A stretch of 64,000 bases of DNA from the NCBI GenBank assembly GCA_046349915.1, contig JAXMBL010000005.1, positions 310,001 to 374,000 of the forward strand, given 5' to 3'. Below the pieces are notes generated by a model. The model worked only from the letters and a program-made list of their open reading frames with translations. It did no database searches and had not been told where the DNA came from. Both the position numbers and the translations under genes were made by a program. Numbering within the stretch: the stretch's first letter is position 1; every line of letters starts with the position of its first letter. This document shows, piece after piece, positions 8,237-17,299 of the stretch. The DNA is from CAIXSC01 sp046349915 (lineage in GTDB: Bacteria > Planctomycetota > Planctomycetia > Pirellulales > Pirellulaceae).

Positions 8237-8944
8237 ATGTACGACGGACTTACCAATCGCAAAGCACGAACGATCACCTCAACCTCAACCGCTGTGTGCC
8301 ATCTCGCCTCAAGTCCGATCCGGTTCATTTGGCTGGCCGTCGCCTGTGTCTTGATGGCATGGGCAACGAAACCAGTCGCCGCGCAGGCGCCTCCGAACTT
8401 AACGGCTGCCCCGACAATGGCCGATCCCATCGCCGGGATCGTTGAGCGAGCACGAGATCGACTTGCTCAAGCGAAACAACTGCTGGCGCAAGGCCAAACG
8501 GGGCCAGACACGCAGGCCGCTCAAACCGACACGCTGGAAGCGATTGATCGCTTGATCGAAGCGGCCCAACGACAAGAAGCGGCCGAGAGACAAGCGGGCG
8601 GCGCTGGCGCTTCGGGGCGCACTCAAGCCCCTAAACCAGCGGCTTCCCCCGAGCAAACCGCCGATCCCAGTCCCAAACCGAACGACGACAACTCGCCGAA
8701 CATGAGTTCACAACCGCCGTCCGGGATGCCTGGCGCCTGGGGGAAACTGCCCGCCAAGGAACGAGAGAAATTGCTCCGCACACTTGGCGAGCAGGGATTT
8801 CCTCCACGCTATCGCGCACAACTGGAGGCCTACTATCGCGGCCTCCGAACTCCTCCATCGTCGCCCACAAACAACAAACCGGTTTCGTCCCGAGAGACGC
8901 CGAACCGCGTTGAAGCACAAGATTTCACTAGGGGACAGCGGTGA
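8237..8944 (+). CDS. Exported hypothetical protein, Pro/Gln-rich
   Basis: About 235 residues with an N-terminal signal sequence (FIWLAVACVLMAWATKPVAAQ). A helical segment follows (ARDRLAQAKQLLAQGQ and the next 40 residues), then a long Pro/Ser/Ala linker and a conserved-looking block (WGKLPAKEREKLLRTLGEQG plus FPPRYRAQLEAYYRGL). A GTG at 8231 is an alternative start. The stop overlaps the GTG of the next gene, so the two are probably translated together. Planctomycete proteins with the 'LPAKEREKLL...YRAQLEAYYRGL' pattern are known to me only as hypothetical. A periplasmic or surface role is inferred from the signal sequence alone. Confidence 0.65.
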   Translation: MYDGLTNRKARTITSTSTAVCHLASSPIRFIWLAVACVLMAWATKPVAAQAPPNLTAAPTMADPIAGIVERARDRLAQAKQLLAQGQTGPDTQAAQTDTLEAIDRLIEAAQRQEAAERQAGGAGASGRTQAPKPAASPEQTADPSPKPNDDNSPNMSSQPPSGMPGAWGKLPAKEREKLLRTLGEQGFPPRYRAQLEAYYRGLRTPPSSPTNNKPVSSRETPNRVEAQDFTRGQR

Positions 8945-10275
8945 ATCTCCGTGTGAATCGCTCCTTCGCTTGGCTCATCCCCTGTCTTCTAGGGACACTC
9001 GCCGTATCGCTGGCGCCAGCTGACGAACAGTCAGCGCCCAGCCTATCGACGCCAGCGGACAACCTTCCTCTGCTGATCGGCATCGATGGACGATCCTGGC
9101 GACAGACGATCGAATCAGTCGATCTTCAAGGTCGAATTCACCCCTCGCCTGCCGTTAATTCGCTCACACTCGACGATCTGCTCGAGATGCGTTTTCCCGC
9201 GGAAGCAAGTGTGCCGTCTAGAATCGCAGGTGCTCGAGAGCCATTGATCCAAGTTCGTTTGCGATCCGGTTCCTTGATTCAGGCTGCGAGCCTGTTGCTC
9301 GTGGATGAACGAGTCACGATACGCTGGCCCATGATCCAAAATCCTGTAATCTGTTCGATCGACGCTTTAGCCAGCATCACGTACGCGACCTCTCAATCGC
9401 CGATACCTGTCAACGATCCGCGGTGGAAACCCGCACTCGACGCCGACAGACTGCTCGTGCGGGACGGCGACCGCGTCATCTCGATCTCCGGGCTCATCAC
9501 GCAGATATCCGGGGAAGGGGTCGAATTGGAGGTCGACGGAGAGACGCGTCGAGTGGCGCGAGAAACACTGTCGGCGGTCATCATGGCGGCGCCCGAAGAA
9601 GCTCGTCGCCCAACGACTCGCCGATTTGAACTAAGCGATGGTTCCGCCATCGAGACCGATTGGCTGCTCTTTGCCGATTCGAAATGGAAAACCAACATCA
9701 CGCAGGCGAGTGGGCAAGGTGGAGACGCCCCCGCACCCTCAGGTCCCACTCGCCCTGCCAATTGGGAGGCTGAGCTGCCGACTGAATCGATGCGGCGTTT
9801 GGAAATTCGGTCTCCACGCGTGGTTTGGCTTTCTGATTTATCGCCTCGCATGGTCGACGAACAAGCGATTGCGGGTCGCCCCTTGCCGTGGCGCCGCGAT
9901 CTGTCGGTGCTGGGAGGCCCGCTTAAGCTGGGCGGGACGATCCATCGTCGCGGGATAGGGGTGCGCGCCCGCTCCCAATTAGAGTACAACTTGCCAGCGA
10001 ACGTAGAGTCGTTTGTCGCGACCGTCGGTTTGGATGATGCAGCCCAAGGTCGCGGCGAATGTGAGGTTGTCGTGTTGGGCGACGGCTCAGTGCCTCTCTG
10101 GAAGGCTACCGTTCGTGGTGGTGACGCACCTCGTTCGATCCATGTGGCGCTCCAGGGAAGGGAGCGTCTGACGCTGGTCGTCGAACCGGGACCCCATCTC
10201 GACTTGTCCGACTTTGTCGACTGGGGCGACGCTCGACTCGTGCGGTCTTCGCCCCCACCGACACCCAAAAAGTGA
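8941..10275 (+). CDS. Exported NPCBM/NEW2-domain protein
   Basis: A 444-residue protein with a signal peptide (FAWLIPCLLGTLAVSLAPADE). The middle part is beta-rich and unrecognised. The C-terminal 130 residues match the NPCBM/NEW2 carbohydrate-binding fold: an IHRRGIGVRARSQLEYNL entry strand, a FVATVGLDD turn, and a SLWKA/VRGGD edge read here as PLWKATVRGGD. NPCBM domains bind glycans and are common on planctomycete secreted proteins. The GTG start overlaps the previous stop (GTGA), and its own stop overlaps the next GTG. A role in binding extracellular or cell-surface sugar is inferred. Confidence 0.75.
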   Translation: MNLRVNRSFAWLIPCLLGTLAVSLAPADEQSAPSLSTPADNLPLLIGIDGRSWRQTIESVDLQGRIHPSPAVNSLTLDDLLEMRFPAEASVPSRIAGAREPLIQVRLRSGSLIQAASLLLVDERVTIRWPMIQNPVICSIDALASITYATSQSPIPVNDPRWKPALDADRLLVRDGDRVISISGLITQISGEGVELEVDGETRRVARETLSAVIMAAPEEARRPTTRRFELSDGSAIETDWLLFADSKWKTNITQASGQGGDAPAPSGPTRPANWEAELPTESMRRLEIRSPRVVWLSDLSPRMVDEQAIAGRPLPWRRDLSVLGGPLKLGGTIHRRGIGVRARSQLEYNLPANVESFVATVGLDDAAQGRGECEVVVLGDGSVPLWKATVRGGDAPRSIHVALQGRERLTLVVEPGPHLDLSDFVDWGDARLVRSSPPPTPKK

Positions 10276-11174
10276 TCTCGATCTCGACTTTTTTAGACAC
10301 GCTCATGGCCGACGACTGGCGCAGTTTGTATCCCTTCGCCTCCCATTTTCTGCCTTTGGCGGGAGGTCGCTTGCACTATGTCGACGAAGGGAGCGGCTCG
10401 CCGGTGCTGATGGTCCACGGCAATCCCACGTGGTCGTTCTATTATCGCGAATTGATCCAGGCGGCCCGACGAGATCATCGCGCGATCGCCGTCGACCACC
10501 TGGGCTGCGGCCTCAGCGACAAGCCGCAACAGTACGCCTACACGCTGGCGAACCACACGGCCAATCTGGTGCGACTGATCGAGCAGTTGGACTTGAGCGA
10601 TATCACGTTGGTAGTCCACGACTGGGGCGGCGCGATTGGCTTGGGGGCGGCGGCGGCGCGTCCCGAGCGATTCGGGCGGCTACTGATTCTGAACACCGGC
10701 GCTTTTCCACCGCCGTACGTGCCGCATCGCATTCGCGCGTGTCGCTTGCCGGTGGCGGGGCGAATCGCACTCCGCGGACTGAATCTCTTTGCTCGAGCTG
10801 CGGTGACGATGGCGACCGAGCAACGCGGGGGACTGGCGCCTGCCGTTCGCGCGGGCCTGTTGGCGCCGTACGACTCGTGGGCCAATCGCGTGGCGGTTTG
10901 GGGATTCGTGCGCGACATCCCGCTCACTCGTCGCCATCCCACGTGGCAAACGCTGGCCGATCTGGAGGCCTCCTTGCCGCGATTGGCTCACCTTCCCGTC
11001 CACATGGTCTGGGGTATGAAGGACTGGTGCTTCACGGAAGTTTGTCTGAATCGTCTGCTGACTGCTTTCCCCAACGCTCAAGTCGACCGCATCAAGGATG
11101 CAGGCCACTATGTGATGGAAGACGCTCGCGATGCTGTGGTGGCCAGTTTTCAGCGATTCCGGGTAGGCGAATAG
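10272..11174 (+). CDS. OleB-like alpha/beta hydrolase (haloalkane dehalogenase superfamily)
   Basis: A 300-residue alpha/beta hydrolase. The oxyanion segment is HGNPTWSFYYREL, the nucleophile elbow is VVHDWGGAIG (Asp nucleophile), and the catalytic His lies in DAGHYVMEDA. A DHLGCGLSDKP loop and WGMKDWCF segment match OleB, the beta-lactone decarboxylase of bacterial olefin synthesis, more closely than true haloalkane dehalogenases. No oleA, oleC or oleD gene is in the window, so the substrate here is uncertain. A GTG at 10272 overlaps the NPCBM stop; an internal ATG at 10305 (MADDWRSLYPF) is an equally plausible start. A hairpin lies about 80 bp downstream. Confidence 0.8.
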   Translation: MISISTFLDTLMADDWRSLYPFASHFLPLAGGRLHYVDEGSGSPVLMVHGNPTWSFYYRELIQAARRDHRAIAVDHLGCGLSDKPQQYAYTLANHTANLVRLIEQLDLSDITLVVHDWGGAIGLGAAAARPERFGRLLILNTGAFPPPYVPHRIRACRLPVAGRIALRGLNLFARAAVTMATEQRGGLAPAVRAGLLAPYDSWANRVAVWGFVRDIPLTRRHPTWQTLADLEASLPRLAHLPVHMVWGMKDWCFTEVCLNRLLTAFPNAQVDRIKDAGHYVMEDARDAVVASFQRFRVGE

Positions 11175-11254
11175 AGCTCTGCCAGATTCTCTGCGCTTCT
11201 GGCAAGCTATTGACTCGTTGTAATAACGACCTCAGTTTCATGAGCGCAAACAAG

Positions 11255-11286
11255 GGGCGGGACTTGTTCTTGAACGAATCCCGCCC
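11255..11286. terminator. Possible bidirectional hairpin terminator
   Basis: Arms gggcggga and tcccgccc pair perfectly across a 16-nt loop, between the convergent OleB-like and lipoprotein genes. The tract after the hairpin is only weakly T-rich on either strand, so termination is a moderate guess based on location. Confidence 0.35.
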
Positions 11287-11325
11287 GTCGTTCTTACCGC
11301 CAGCTACTTATAGCCTGGGAGCGCA

Positions 11326-11736
11326 TCACTCCGAGGTGACTTCGAAATTGAATTCGTTGGCGCCGCCTTCCGCGACTTTGGCGGTCAGAGTGGTCTGGTG
11401 ATTGAATTTAGCGGGGATGAAGTTCACTTTTTCACCGCCAAACTTCTGATCGCCCATCTGCACCGCTTCGCCCTGCTTGTAGGACATGACGGCAACTTTG
11501 TTTTCGCCAGGAGCAGCTTGACCAGCGTAAGCGCCTCCCTTGACCTCGAAGCTGGACGTGTGAGCATTGCCTGGCGCGGTGAAGATGACATCACCGGACT
11601 CCATGGGCTTGCCGTCGAGAGTTACCGTACCTTTGACTGGAACAAGCTTCGGGCCGACAGGATCTTTTGGACCGCAACCAACACCGAACACAACGACTGC
11701 CAACGCGAGCGTAACGACAGAGAGAACTCGAGACAA
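11326..11736 (-). CDS. Small lipoprotein (planctomycete type)
   Basis: 136 residues with a lipoprotein signal (VVVFGVGC, Cys21). A beta-sandwich-like region follows (VPVKGTVTLDGKPMESGDVIF), of the type seen in planctomycete exported lipoproteins related to carboxypeptidase-regulatory folds. It lies 114 bp downstream of the DUF1559 gene with a strong terminator in between, a gene pair often found together in planctomycetes. A surface or periplasmic location is expected; the function is unknown. Confidence 0.75.
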   Translation of the reverse strand: MSRVLSVVTLALAVVVFGVGCGPKDPVGPKLVPVKGTVTLDGKPMESGDVIFTAPGNAHTSSFEVKGGAYAGQAAPGENKVAVMSYKQGEAVQMGDQKFGGEKVNFIPAKFNHQTTLTAKVAEGGANEFNFEVTSE

Positions 11737-11793
11737 CGGACATCTCCTTTGAGAAGAAGTAACGCGAGGGATACGAAGATACGGGGGATAATC

Positions 11794-11830
11794 AAAAAAG
11801 GCGGTCGGCAGACAATGTCTGCCGACCGCC
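11794..11830 (-). terminator. Rho-independent terminator of the DUF1559 gene
   Basis: A perfect inverted repeat (ggcggtcggcagac paired with gtctgccgaccgcc) at 11800-11830 is followed on the minus strand by six T residues. It sits 20 bp past the stop of the DUF1559 gene. Confidence 0.9.
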
Positions 11831-11849
11831 CAAGTGACTGCAACGTGGA

Positions 11850-12926
11850 CTAGAAGTTGCCCACCGGCAACCCGTCATCGCGGGTCGCCAATCGACCCAC
11901 GATATCGAGGGTCACTGTCTGGGAGATGAAGCGGACCGAGCCATCGCCAAGCAGAATGAGCACTCCACCCGGGTGAGCCGAGTTGAGCGGAATATTCTGT
12001 CCAGTGTTGTCACAGATCCCCAGGCCTGAGCAGTTGCCAGGGGCGCCCGAAATCGCGGGCCACTTCTTCTGGTTGACAGGATGTCGAACCGTGGTGACGT
12101 TGAAGGCTCGATTGTCGCCACCGCTACCTGCACCATTGGTCATATCGGTGCGAGTGTTGCCCCAACCGATCGTCCACCCGTGCGGACCAGCCGCCGTCCA
12201 AGCCACCTTCGTGGCCGTCGTGCCCAGCTGGAGGAAGTCGCCGTGTTCGCTGACAACCATGCAGTTTGAAGTGCCATCAGTGAGGCTAGCGAAGGTGTTC
12301 ACTAGATTCGGTGGCAATCCACCGCCATTTGACAGGATACCGCCTGAGCAGCAACCTGCGGCGCCACCTGGATTCATGTAGCGGTTCTCAGTGTAACCAG
12401 CGATGATTCCAGGAACAGCGCCCGCGATGCCAACATAAGTGGGCAACATCATTACACCGCTTCCGGGAACTCCGGAAGTCGTCGTCGCCGGAAGCGGCGT
12501 CGACGGGCAGCGGAAGCCCTTGATTTGGTAATTCGTGCCAAAAATCGCGCCATTGGCCGAATTGCCGTACCCAGTGCCGCCACCGATGACGAGTTTGTCG
12601 AACAACGGTCCCTGCTCGACGAACGGCAGGATGTAAACCATCCAGCTCGCACCCCAGTTCGACGCAGCCGGACCAAACGGCTGTTGGTCCTGAGAAGTTC
12701 CAGGGGGCATGAACCCCTTGGTGTCGTGGTGATTATGGATCGCCAACCCGATCTGCTTCAGGTTGTTCGTGCATTGCGAGCGACGAGCCGCTTCGCGAGC
12801 CGCTTGCACGGCCGGGAGCAATAACGCAACGAGCACACCAATAATTGCGATCACGACCAACAATTCCACGAGCGTGAACCCTCGGCGCACCGAGTGTCCG
12901 CTTTTCCGACACTGCACAAGCTTCAT
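11850..12926 (-). CDS. DUF1559 prepilin-type N-methylation/cleavage protein
   Basis: About 358 residues from the ATG at 12926; an upstream ATG at 12977 would add 17 residues before the leader. The type IV pilin-like signal is RRGFTLVELLVVIAIIGVLV, cleaved between Gly and Phe with Glu at +5. The SQCTNNLKQIGLAIHNH segment follows. The C-terminus has the planctomycete HPGGVLILLGDGSVRFIS block. DUF1559 proteins form a very large paralogous family in Planctomycetes and resemble type II secretion pseudopilins; their exact role is open. A strong terminator follows. The 12927-13433 upstream gap is A/T-rich compared with its neighbours, but no specific promoter is claimed. Confidence 0.92.
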   Translation of the reverse strand: MKLVQCRKSGHSVRRGFTLVELLVVIAIIGVLVALLLPAVQAAREAARRSQCTNNLKQIGLAIHNHHDTKGFMPPGTSQDQQPFGPAASNWGASWMVYILPFVEQGPLFDKLVIGGGTGYGNSANGAIFGTNYQIKGFRCPSTPLPATTTSGVPGSGVMMLPTYVGIAGAVPGIIAGYTENRYMNPGGAAGCCSGGILSNGGGLPPNLVNTFASLTDGTSNCMVVSEHGDFLQLGTTATKVAWTAAGPHGWTIGWGNTRTDMTNGAGSGGDNRAFNVTTVRHPVNQKKWPAISGAPGNCSGLGICDNTGQNIPLNSAHPGGVLILLGDGSVRFISQTVTLDIVGRLATRDDGLPVGNF

Positions 12927-13466
12927 AAGGCCTCCTTCTCCGAAACAAAAGTAAACAAGGACGATTGTGCGACACACACCAACACTCGATGCGCTCGCGA
13001 ATAGCCAAATCCATGCAGCATTACAAAAAAACTATTGATTTCCCAAAAGCTGACCTGCTTTTGTCCTGAACCAATTCCAACTTTCGGCGATCCTTGCACG
13101 ACTTGCGTACTTAAGCGTCAAACAAAATCGCGATCCGAAAGCGGAGCAACCGAACGGTCGGCCCAGATTTCTCGATCATAGCTCGATACCATAACGTAGT
13201 CGACGTTTTTTTAACAACACAATTGGACAAAAGTTTCGCTAAACTCTCAAGAAACAGTCAAAAAGTGCACCAAACCACCCTAAGTAAGTATTTCACAATG
13301 AAAACCATTGGGGTGTGGCGCCGTTCTTGTCCTTGGACCTTGGATCGTTTCCCGTGATGGTCGTAAATCTAAGCGGCTCGATTCGCGCCCCCCCCTTTAT
13401 CGGCATTTCCAGGTAGACGGATTCCAGTCAAGTCAGCCGGACGAAAAAAAACTACCAGCAGACCCA

Positions 13467-13561
13467 CATGATCGAACAAAGGCGAAGCTGTGGAAGGCGA
13501 ACTCGGTGGTTTGGCGGGAGTGCTGTTACCGCCTTCCGCTGCTCGCCTTTGATCGATCATG
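13467..13561. repeat. Inverted repeat inside the IS remnant
   Basis: Directly inside the left end, the bases at 13467-13499 and 13530-13561 are near-complementary over about 32 bp (catgatcgaacaaaggcg against catgatcgatcaaaggcg in reverse complement), with a 30-nt loop. It could fold as a long hairpin. It is distinct from the terminal repeats and contains no recognised gene. Confidence 0.75.
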
Positions 13562-13948
13562 GGTTGCGTAAGACTTCAGCTTGCTCGTCGCGGAAGACGA
13601 GCCTTGGAGGCGAGATTCCCTGCGCTCGCCCACGTATCGACGGACTTGCTCCACGAACAATCGCAGGCCGATCCCAAGTTCCAGGTGAACCTGCCGTACA
13701 CGCGAGTGACGGGTACACTGCTGCGCACTCTGCTTCAGTCACACGCGGAACTCGCGGATATCAAACCGCCAGCCGTTCGCACTTGCCAGCGGCTGATGGA
13801 TCGTTTGGGGTTCTGTTTACGCCCCGTACACAAGGCTAACCCGTTGGCCAAAATCCCCGCAACCGACGCGATTTTCGCTCATCTTCAGCAATTGCACCAC
13901 CAGCCGAGCGTCATACGTTCGCAATACCGAAGATCTGCTCGGAAGTGA
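13559..13948 (+). pseudogene. Transposase fragment, ISAzo13-like
   Basis: About 129 codons without a credible start. The reading is like the N-terminal region of ISAzo13-type transposases: a D-P-K-F segment (QADPKFQVNLPYTRVTG), a helix-turn-helix-like PAVRTCQRLMDRLGFCLRPV, and the ATDAIFAHL block that normally precedes the catalytic DDE domain. The DDE part is missing, replaced by 40 bp before the right end. The family name is from memory of the motif pattern. Confidence 0.65.
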
Positions 13949-14077
13949 TGCCCGAGCGTCATACCAGCGGCGACGTCGAGTGGGTCTGCTGGTAGTTTTT
14001 TTTCCTCCGGCTGCCTAGACTCTAGATGTTTAGCTCTTCCCCAAACGACCGCGCACTCTTCGCCGGAACCCCCGACC

Positions 14078-15178
14078 GTGGGAAACCCCTTGCCCAGAGA
14101 CCGCTTAATTGCCGCCTGTACGGCATTCGTGGCCCTCCTCGCCATCGCTTGGCAAGTGAACCGCTGGATGGACAAGGAGCGTGCGCGACAGCTAACGGAA
14201 GCGGCGTTGGAAGCACGCGACCTCCACGCCGCCCGCCAAATCCTAGACCAACGACTGCGGGACCAATCTCACGACGGCGAAACACTCGCCTTTGCCGCCC
14301 AAGTCGCGCGACGTCTCGGTGAATTTGACGACGCCGCGGAACTATTGAATCGCGCCGAGCGGGCAGGAGCGTCGGATGAAGTCGTTGCGTTAGAGCGAGC
14401 GCTCGCCAAAGTCCAAACCGGAGAAAGCGGAGCAGTGGGGCATTACCTGGAGGTCGCCGAGCAGAATCCGGACCTTCCCGTTTCCAAATTACTGCTGGAA
14501 GCCATCGTCGCTGGCGCCCTTGTGAGACTTGATTTGCCTGTCGCCGCGCATGCCATCCAGATCTGGGACAAGTCCGCAACTACCGCCGAATTCCAAGCCC
14601 TGTCCGCCGAGTGGAAAGGAGAAATCTCCATCCGACGCGGCGAGGTCAACGAAGCAGCCGACGCATATCGTCGCGCCATTGAACTCGCCCCCACCGTTTC
14701 GCGTCGCCTGCGACTGGCCGATCTACTCGCTCGACAAGAGCCGACCGCGGCACTTGCCCAACTGGATCTTCTCTCCACCACCTCAAACACTCAGGCTACG
14801 AAGGAATCCAACGCCAGCGAGTCGCCCCAGGGACTACTGATTCGAGCTCGCTGCCAGCGTGCCTTGGGCGACGCCGAGCAGGCCGACGCGATCTTGGTAC
14901 GACTGCTGGCTATTCACCCCGACCACTACGATGGACTGGTCGAACGAGGCCAATTGGCGCTGGAACAACGGCGCAACGAAGTCGCGGAGACTTGTTTGCA
15001 AGCCGCCGTCGCGCAGCGACCGCAAGGGCGCGAAGCCCTGCAAGCACTCGCTCGCTGTCTACAACTTGCCGGCAAATCGGAGGAAGCTCGCGAAGTGCGT
15101 GAACGAGTCGCGCAGATCGACAAAGCGCTCGACCAACGTATTCGCCAACTGCAACAGCTAGGCAGAATTCAACCATGA
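14078..15178 (+). CDS. Membrane-anchored TPR protein
   Basis: A 366-residue protein from a GTG start. It has an N-terminal membrane helix (LIAACTAFVALLAIAWQV) and then repeated helix pairs typical of tetratricopeptide repeats (for example GEVNEAADAYRRAIELAPTV and AEQADAILVRLLAIHPDH). TPRs mediate protein contacts. Its stop overlaps the ATG of the next open frame (ATGA), and TPR plus CRTAC1 pairs are common in planctomycetes. It probably assists the exported CRTAC1 lipoprotein; this is inferred from linkage only. Confidence 0.8.
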   Translation: MGNPLPRDRLIAACTAFVALLAIAWQVNRWMDKERARQLTEAALEARDLHAARQILDQRLRDQSHDGETLAFAAQVARRLGEFDDAAELLNRAERAGASDEVVALERALAKVQTGESGAVGHYLEVAEQNPDLPVSKLLLEAIVAGALVRLDLPVAAHAIQIWDKSATTAEFQALSAEWKGEISIRRGEVNEAADAYRRAIELAPTVSRRLRLADLLARQEPTAALAQLDLLSTTSNTQATKESNASESPQGLLIRARCQRALGDAEQADAILVRLLAIHPDHYDGLVERGQLALEQRRNEVAETCLQAAVAQRPQGREALQALARCLQLAGKSEEAREVRERVAQIDKALDQRIRQLQQLGRIQP

Positions 15179-15285
15179 CAGGTGCTTCAGGAACGTGGCG
15201 AGCGAAGCGATTAAGAACAGCGTCTGGTACAAGGAGCGAGTCGCGAGATCCGTTGAATCGCTCTGATCGGGTTGTTCATCTTCGA

Positions 15286-17073
15286 ATGCGAATTTTGATT
15301 TTGCTTGTCGGAGCGTGCCTCGTCTCGGTCTACGGCTGTGGGACAAAGCCCAAGCCTCCGCAAACGCACAGTGATTCTACGAGTTCCACCGGATTGGTTG
15401 ACAAGCCGACCATTTCCCCGGATTCAGCGACGACTCAAGCCACGGTCGAGCCTTTGTGGTTTCGAGACGTAAGTGATGAAGCCGGACTCGACATTACCTA
15501 CCGCAATGGCGAGGAAGCGAATCGTTACACGATTCTCGAATCGCTGGGCGGAGGCGTCGCCGTACTGGACTACGACCGCGACGGGCTGCTGGATGTATTC
15601 GCGACGGGCGGAGGTGAATTCGAGGGCGATAGCGGCGGAAAGACTCGCGGCCTGCCCGGTAAACTCTTTCGCAACCTCGGAGGACTGCGGTTCCAGGATG
15701 TCACCGCCGCTCTGGGACTCGACGCCGCTCCTTTCTACTCGCATGGAGCACTCGCGGGCGACATCGACAACGATGGTTGGACCGACTTGCTGGTGACTGG
15801 CTATCGCGGGATGACGCTGTACCACAACGAGTTGGCGCCCGACGGGAATGCACGACAGTTTCGCGACGTCACCGAAGCATGGGGACTCAGTGATCCGCGT
15901 TGGTGCAGCAGCGCCGCGTGGGGCGATCTGTGGGGATCCGGGCGACTCGATCTCTATGTCTGCCGCTACTTGGATTGGTCAGAGTCCAATGACCCAGTCT
16001 GTCCGCGTCGCGATGATCCAACTAATCGCGATGTCTGCACTCCGCAGCGATTCCGTCCTCTCGCTCACTCGCTGTACCGCAATACGGGCTCACGATTCGA
16101 AGAGGTCTCGGATCAAATCCCGCTTAAAGCAGGGAAGGGGCTCGGCATCGTCATTACCGACCTTAACCAGGATCAACGTCCTGATGTCTACGTAGCCAAC
16201 GACGATGGCGAGAACTGGCTCTATCGCAACGATGGCGCTGGGAAATTCACCGAGTGTGCCCAGGAGGCAGGCGTCGCGGTGGACGACCATGGGCGCTACA
16301 ACGGCAGCATGGGGGTGGATGTCGGTGATTTCGACGGTTCGGGCCGCGCTTCGATTCTGGTGACCAACTTTCAAGGCGAGTTGCCTGCTCTGTACGCCAA
16401 CTTGGGCGATGGTCAGTTTCTGCATCAATCGCAAGCGGTAGGGCTCGGCGCCGTCGGTCAATCGTATGTGGGCTTCGGCGTTACTCTTTCCGACTTTGAT
16501 CGAGACGGGTGGCTCGATCTGGCGATCCTGAATGGCCATGTCGTGCGTTACCCCTCGGGAGTTCCTTTCCACCAGAAGCCGCTCTTGTTTCACAATCAAC
16601 CACGCGGCCAACGACGGACGTTTCGTCCCATCTCGACGCAGGGCGGCGAGTTCTTCAACGAGCCCGCTCTGGGGCGAGGACTCGCCGCCGCCGACCTCGA
16701 CAACGATGGCGGCATCGATCTCCTGTGCAGCCGATGCAATCGCCGATTGACGCTGCTGCACAACATCGCCGCTAAGGGCCAGCCCAAGCCGCCTCACTGG
16801 TTGGGAATCGAACTGTCTCGTCGCGATGGTCGACCAACCGCTGGCGCCACCGTTCGCATCAAGGTCGGAGAGCGAACGCTGACTCAATTCGTGAAGAGCG
16901 GCGGCAGTTATCTGTCGACGAGCGATCCTCGGGTGGTGTTTGGCCTGGGAAGCTCGACGCAAGTGGAGCGGGTCGAGGTCGCCTGGCCCTGGGGCGAGAT
17001 TCAAACGTGGGACACTGCCTCGCAATCGCTCGATCGCTATTGGCGAGCCCATGAGGGCGGAACGCTTGAGTAG
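15286..17073 (+). CDS. CRTAC1/ASPIC-UnbV FG-GAP repeat lipoprotein
   Basis: About 595 residues. The start at 15286 gives a clean lipoprotein signal (MRILILLVGACLVSVYGC); an in-frame ATG at 15175 overlaps the TPR stop and may couple translation but would place 37 residues before the signal. The body has repeated calcium-binding FG-GAP/VCBS loops (DYDRDGLLD, DIDNDGWTD, DFDRDGWLD, DLDNDGGID). The C-terminal ASPIC/UnbV domain is GATVRIKVGERTLTQFVKSG plus YLSTSDPRVVFGLG. A propeller on the outer surface or in the periplasm is expected. The function is unknown. Confidence 0.9.
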   Translation: MRILILLVGACLVSVYGCGTKPKPPQTHSDSTSSTGLVDKPTISPDSATTQATVEPLWFRDVSDEAGLDITYRNGEEANRYTILESLGGGVAVLDYDRDGLLDVFATGGGEFEGDSGGKTRGLPGKLFRNLGGLRFQDVTAALGLDAAPFYSHGALAGDIDNDGWTDLLVTGYRGMTLYHNELAPDGNARQFRDVTEAWGLSDPRWCSSAAWGDLWGSGRLDLYVCRYLDWSESNDPVCPRRDDPTNRDVCTPQRFRPLAHSLYRNTGSRFEEVSDQIPLKAGKGLGIVITDLNQDQRPDVYVANDDGENWLYRNDGAGKFTECAQEAGVAVDDHGRYNGSMGVDVGDFDGSGRASILVTNFQGELPALYANLGDGQFLHQSQAVGLGAVGQSYVGFGVTLSDFDRDGWLDLAILNGHVVRYPSGVPFHQKPLLFHNQPRGQRRTFRPISTQGGEFFNEPALGRGLAAADLDNDGGIDLLCSRCNRRLTLLHNIAAKGQPKPPHWLGIELSRRDGRPTAGATVRIKVGERTLTQFVKSGGSYLSTSDPRVVFGLGSSTQVERVEVAWPWGEIQTWDTASQSLDRYWRAHEGGTLE

Positions 17074-17101
17074 AGCAGTGACCCCTTTGGGGCTCGTGGG
17101 G

Positions 17102-17299
17102 CCAGGTTTTTAACCTGCCGGGCTGGTTTATGGACTTTTGGGCAGGTTGAAAACCTGCACCACCTCCAAGTGGGGCAGACTCGCGTGGACTGCTGGGCAG
17201 GTTGAAAACCTGCCCCACCTCCAAGTGGGGCGACTCTCGGACTATCGACTAACCCCATTCCGCATGGGGAAGAGCGACGGACTGGAAGTCCGTCGTACG
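17102..17299. repeat. Cluster of short palindromic intergenic repeats
   Basis: Between the CRTAC1 and ftsK genes are two near-identical 36-bp units at 17140-17175 and 17195-17230 (gggcaggttgaaaacctg, then caccacctccaagtgggg or a close variant). A diverged copy lies at 17103-17117. A GACGGACTGGAAGTCCGTCG palindrome follows at 17276-17295. These are intergenic palindromes of the dispersed type; no gene was found in 17074-17505. Confidence 0.8.

Larger units (their letters stand above)
13434..14013. mobile_element. 580-bp insertion-sequence remnant with 34-bp terminal inverted repeats
   Basis: The left end (13434-13467, beginning cagccggacg) and right end (13980-14013) are 34-bp inverted repeats differing at one base, each containing an eight-base A/T run followed by actaccagcagacccac. 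Between them is only the N-terminal part of a transposase. No clear target-site duplication was seen (flanks tcaagt and cctaga). The element cannot move by itself, but its intact ends could be mobilised by a full-length relative. Confidence 0.85.

Noticed and set aside
13308..13571. Small plus-strand frame upstream of the IS remnant
   Set aside because: It crosses the IS left end and has no recognisable sequence.
15175..15285. N-terminal extension of the CRTAC1 protein from the ATG overlapping the TPR stop
   Set aside because: It places 37 basic residues before a perfect lipoprotein signal; noted as possible coupling but not chosen as start.
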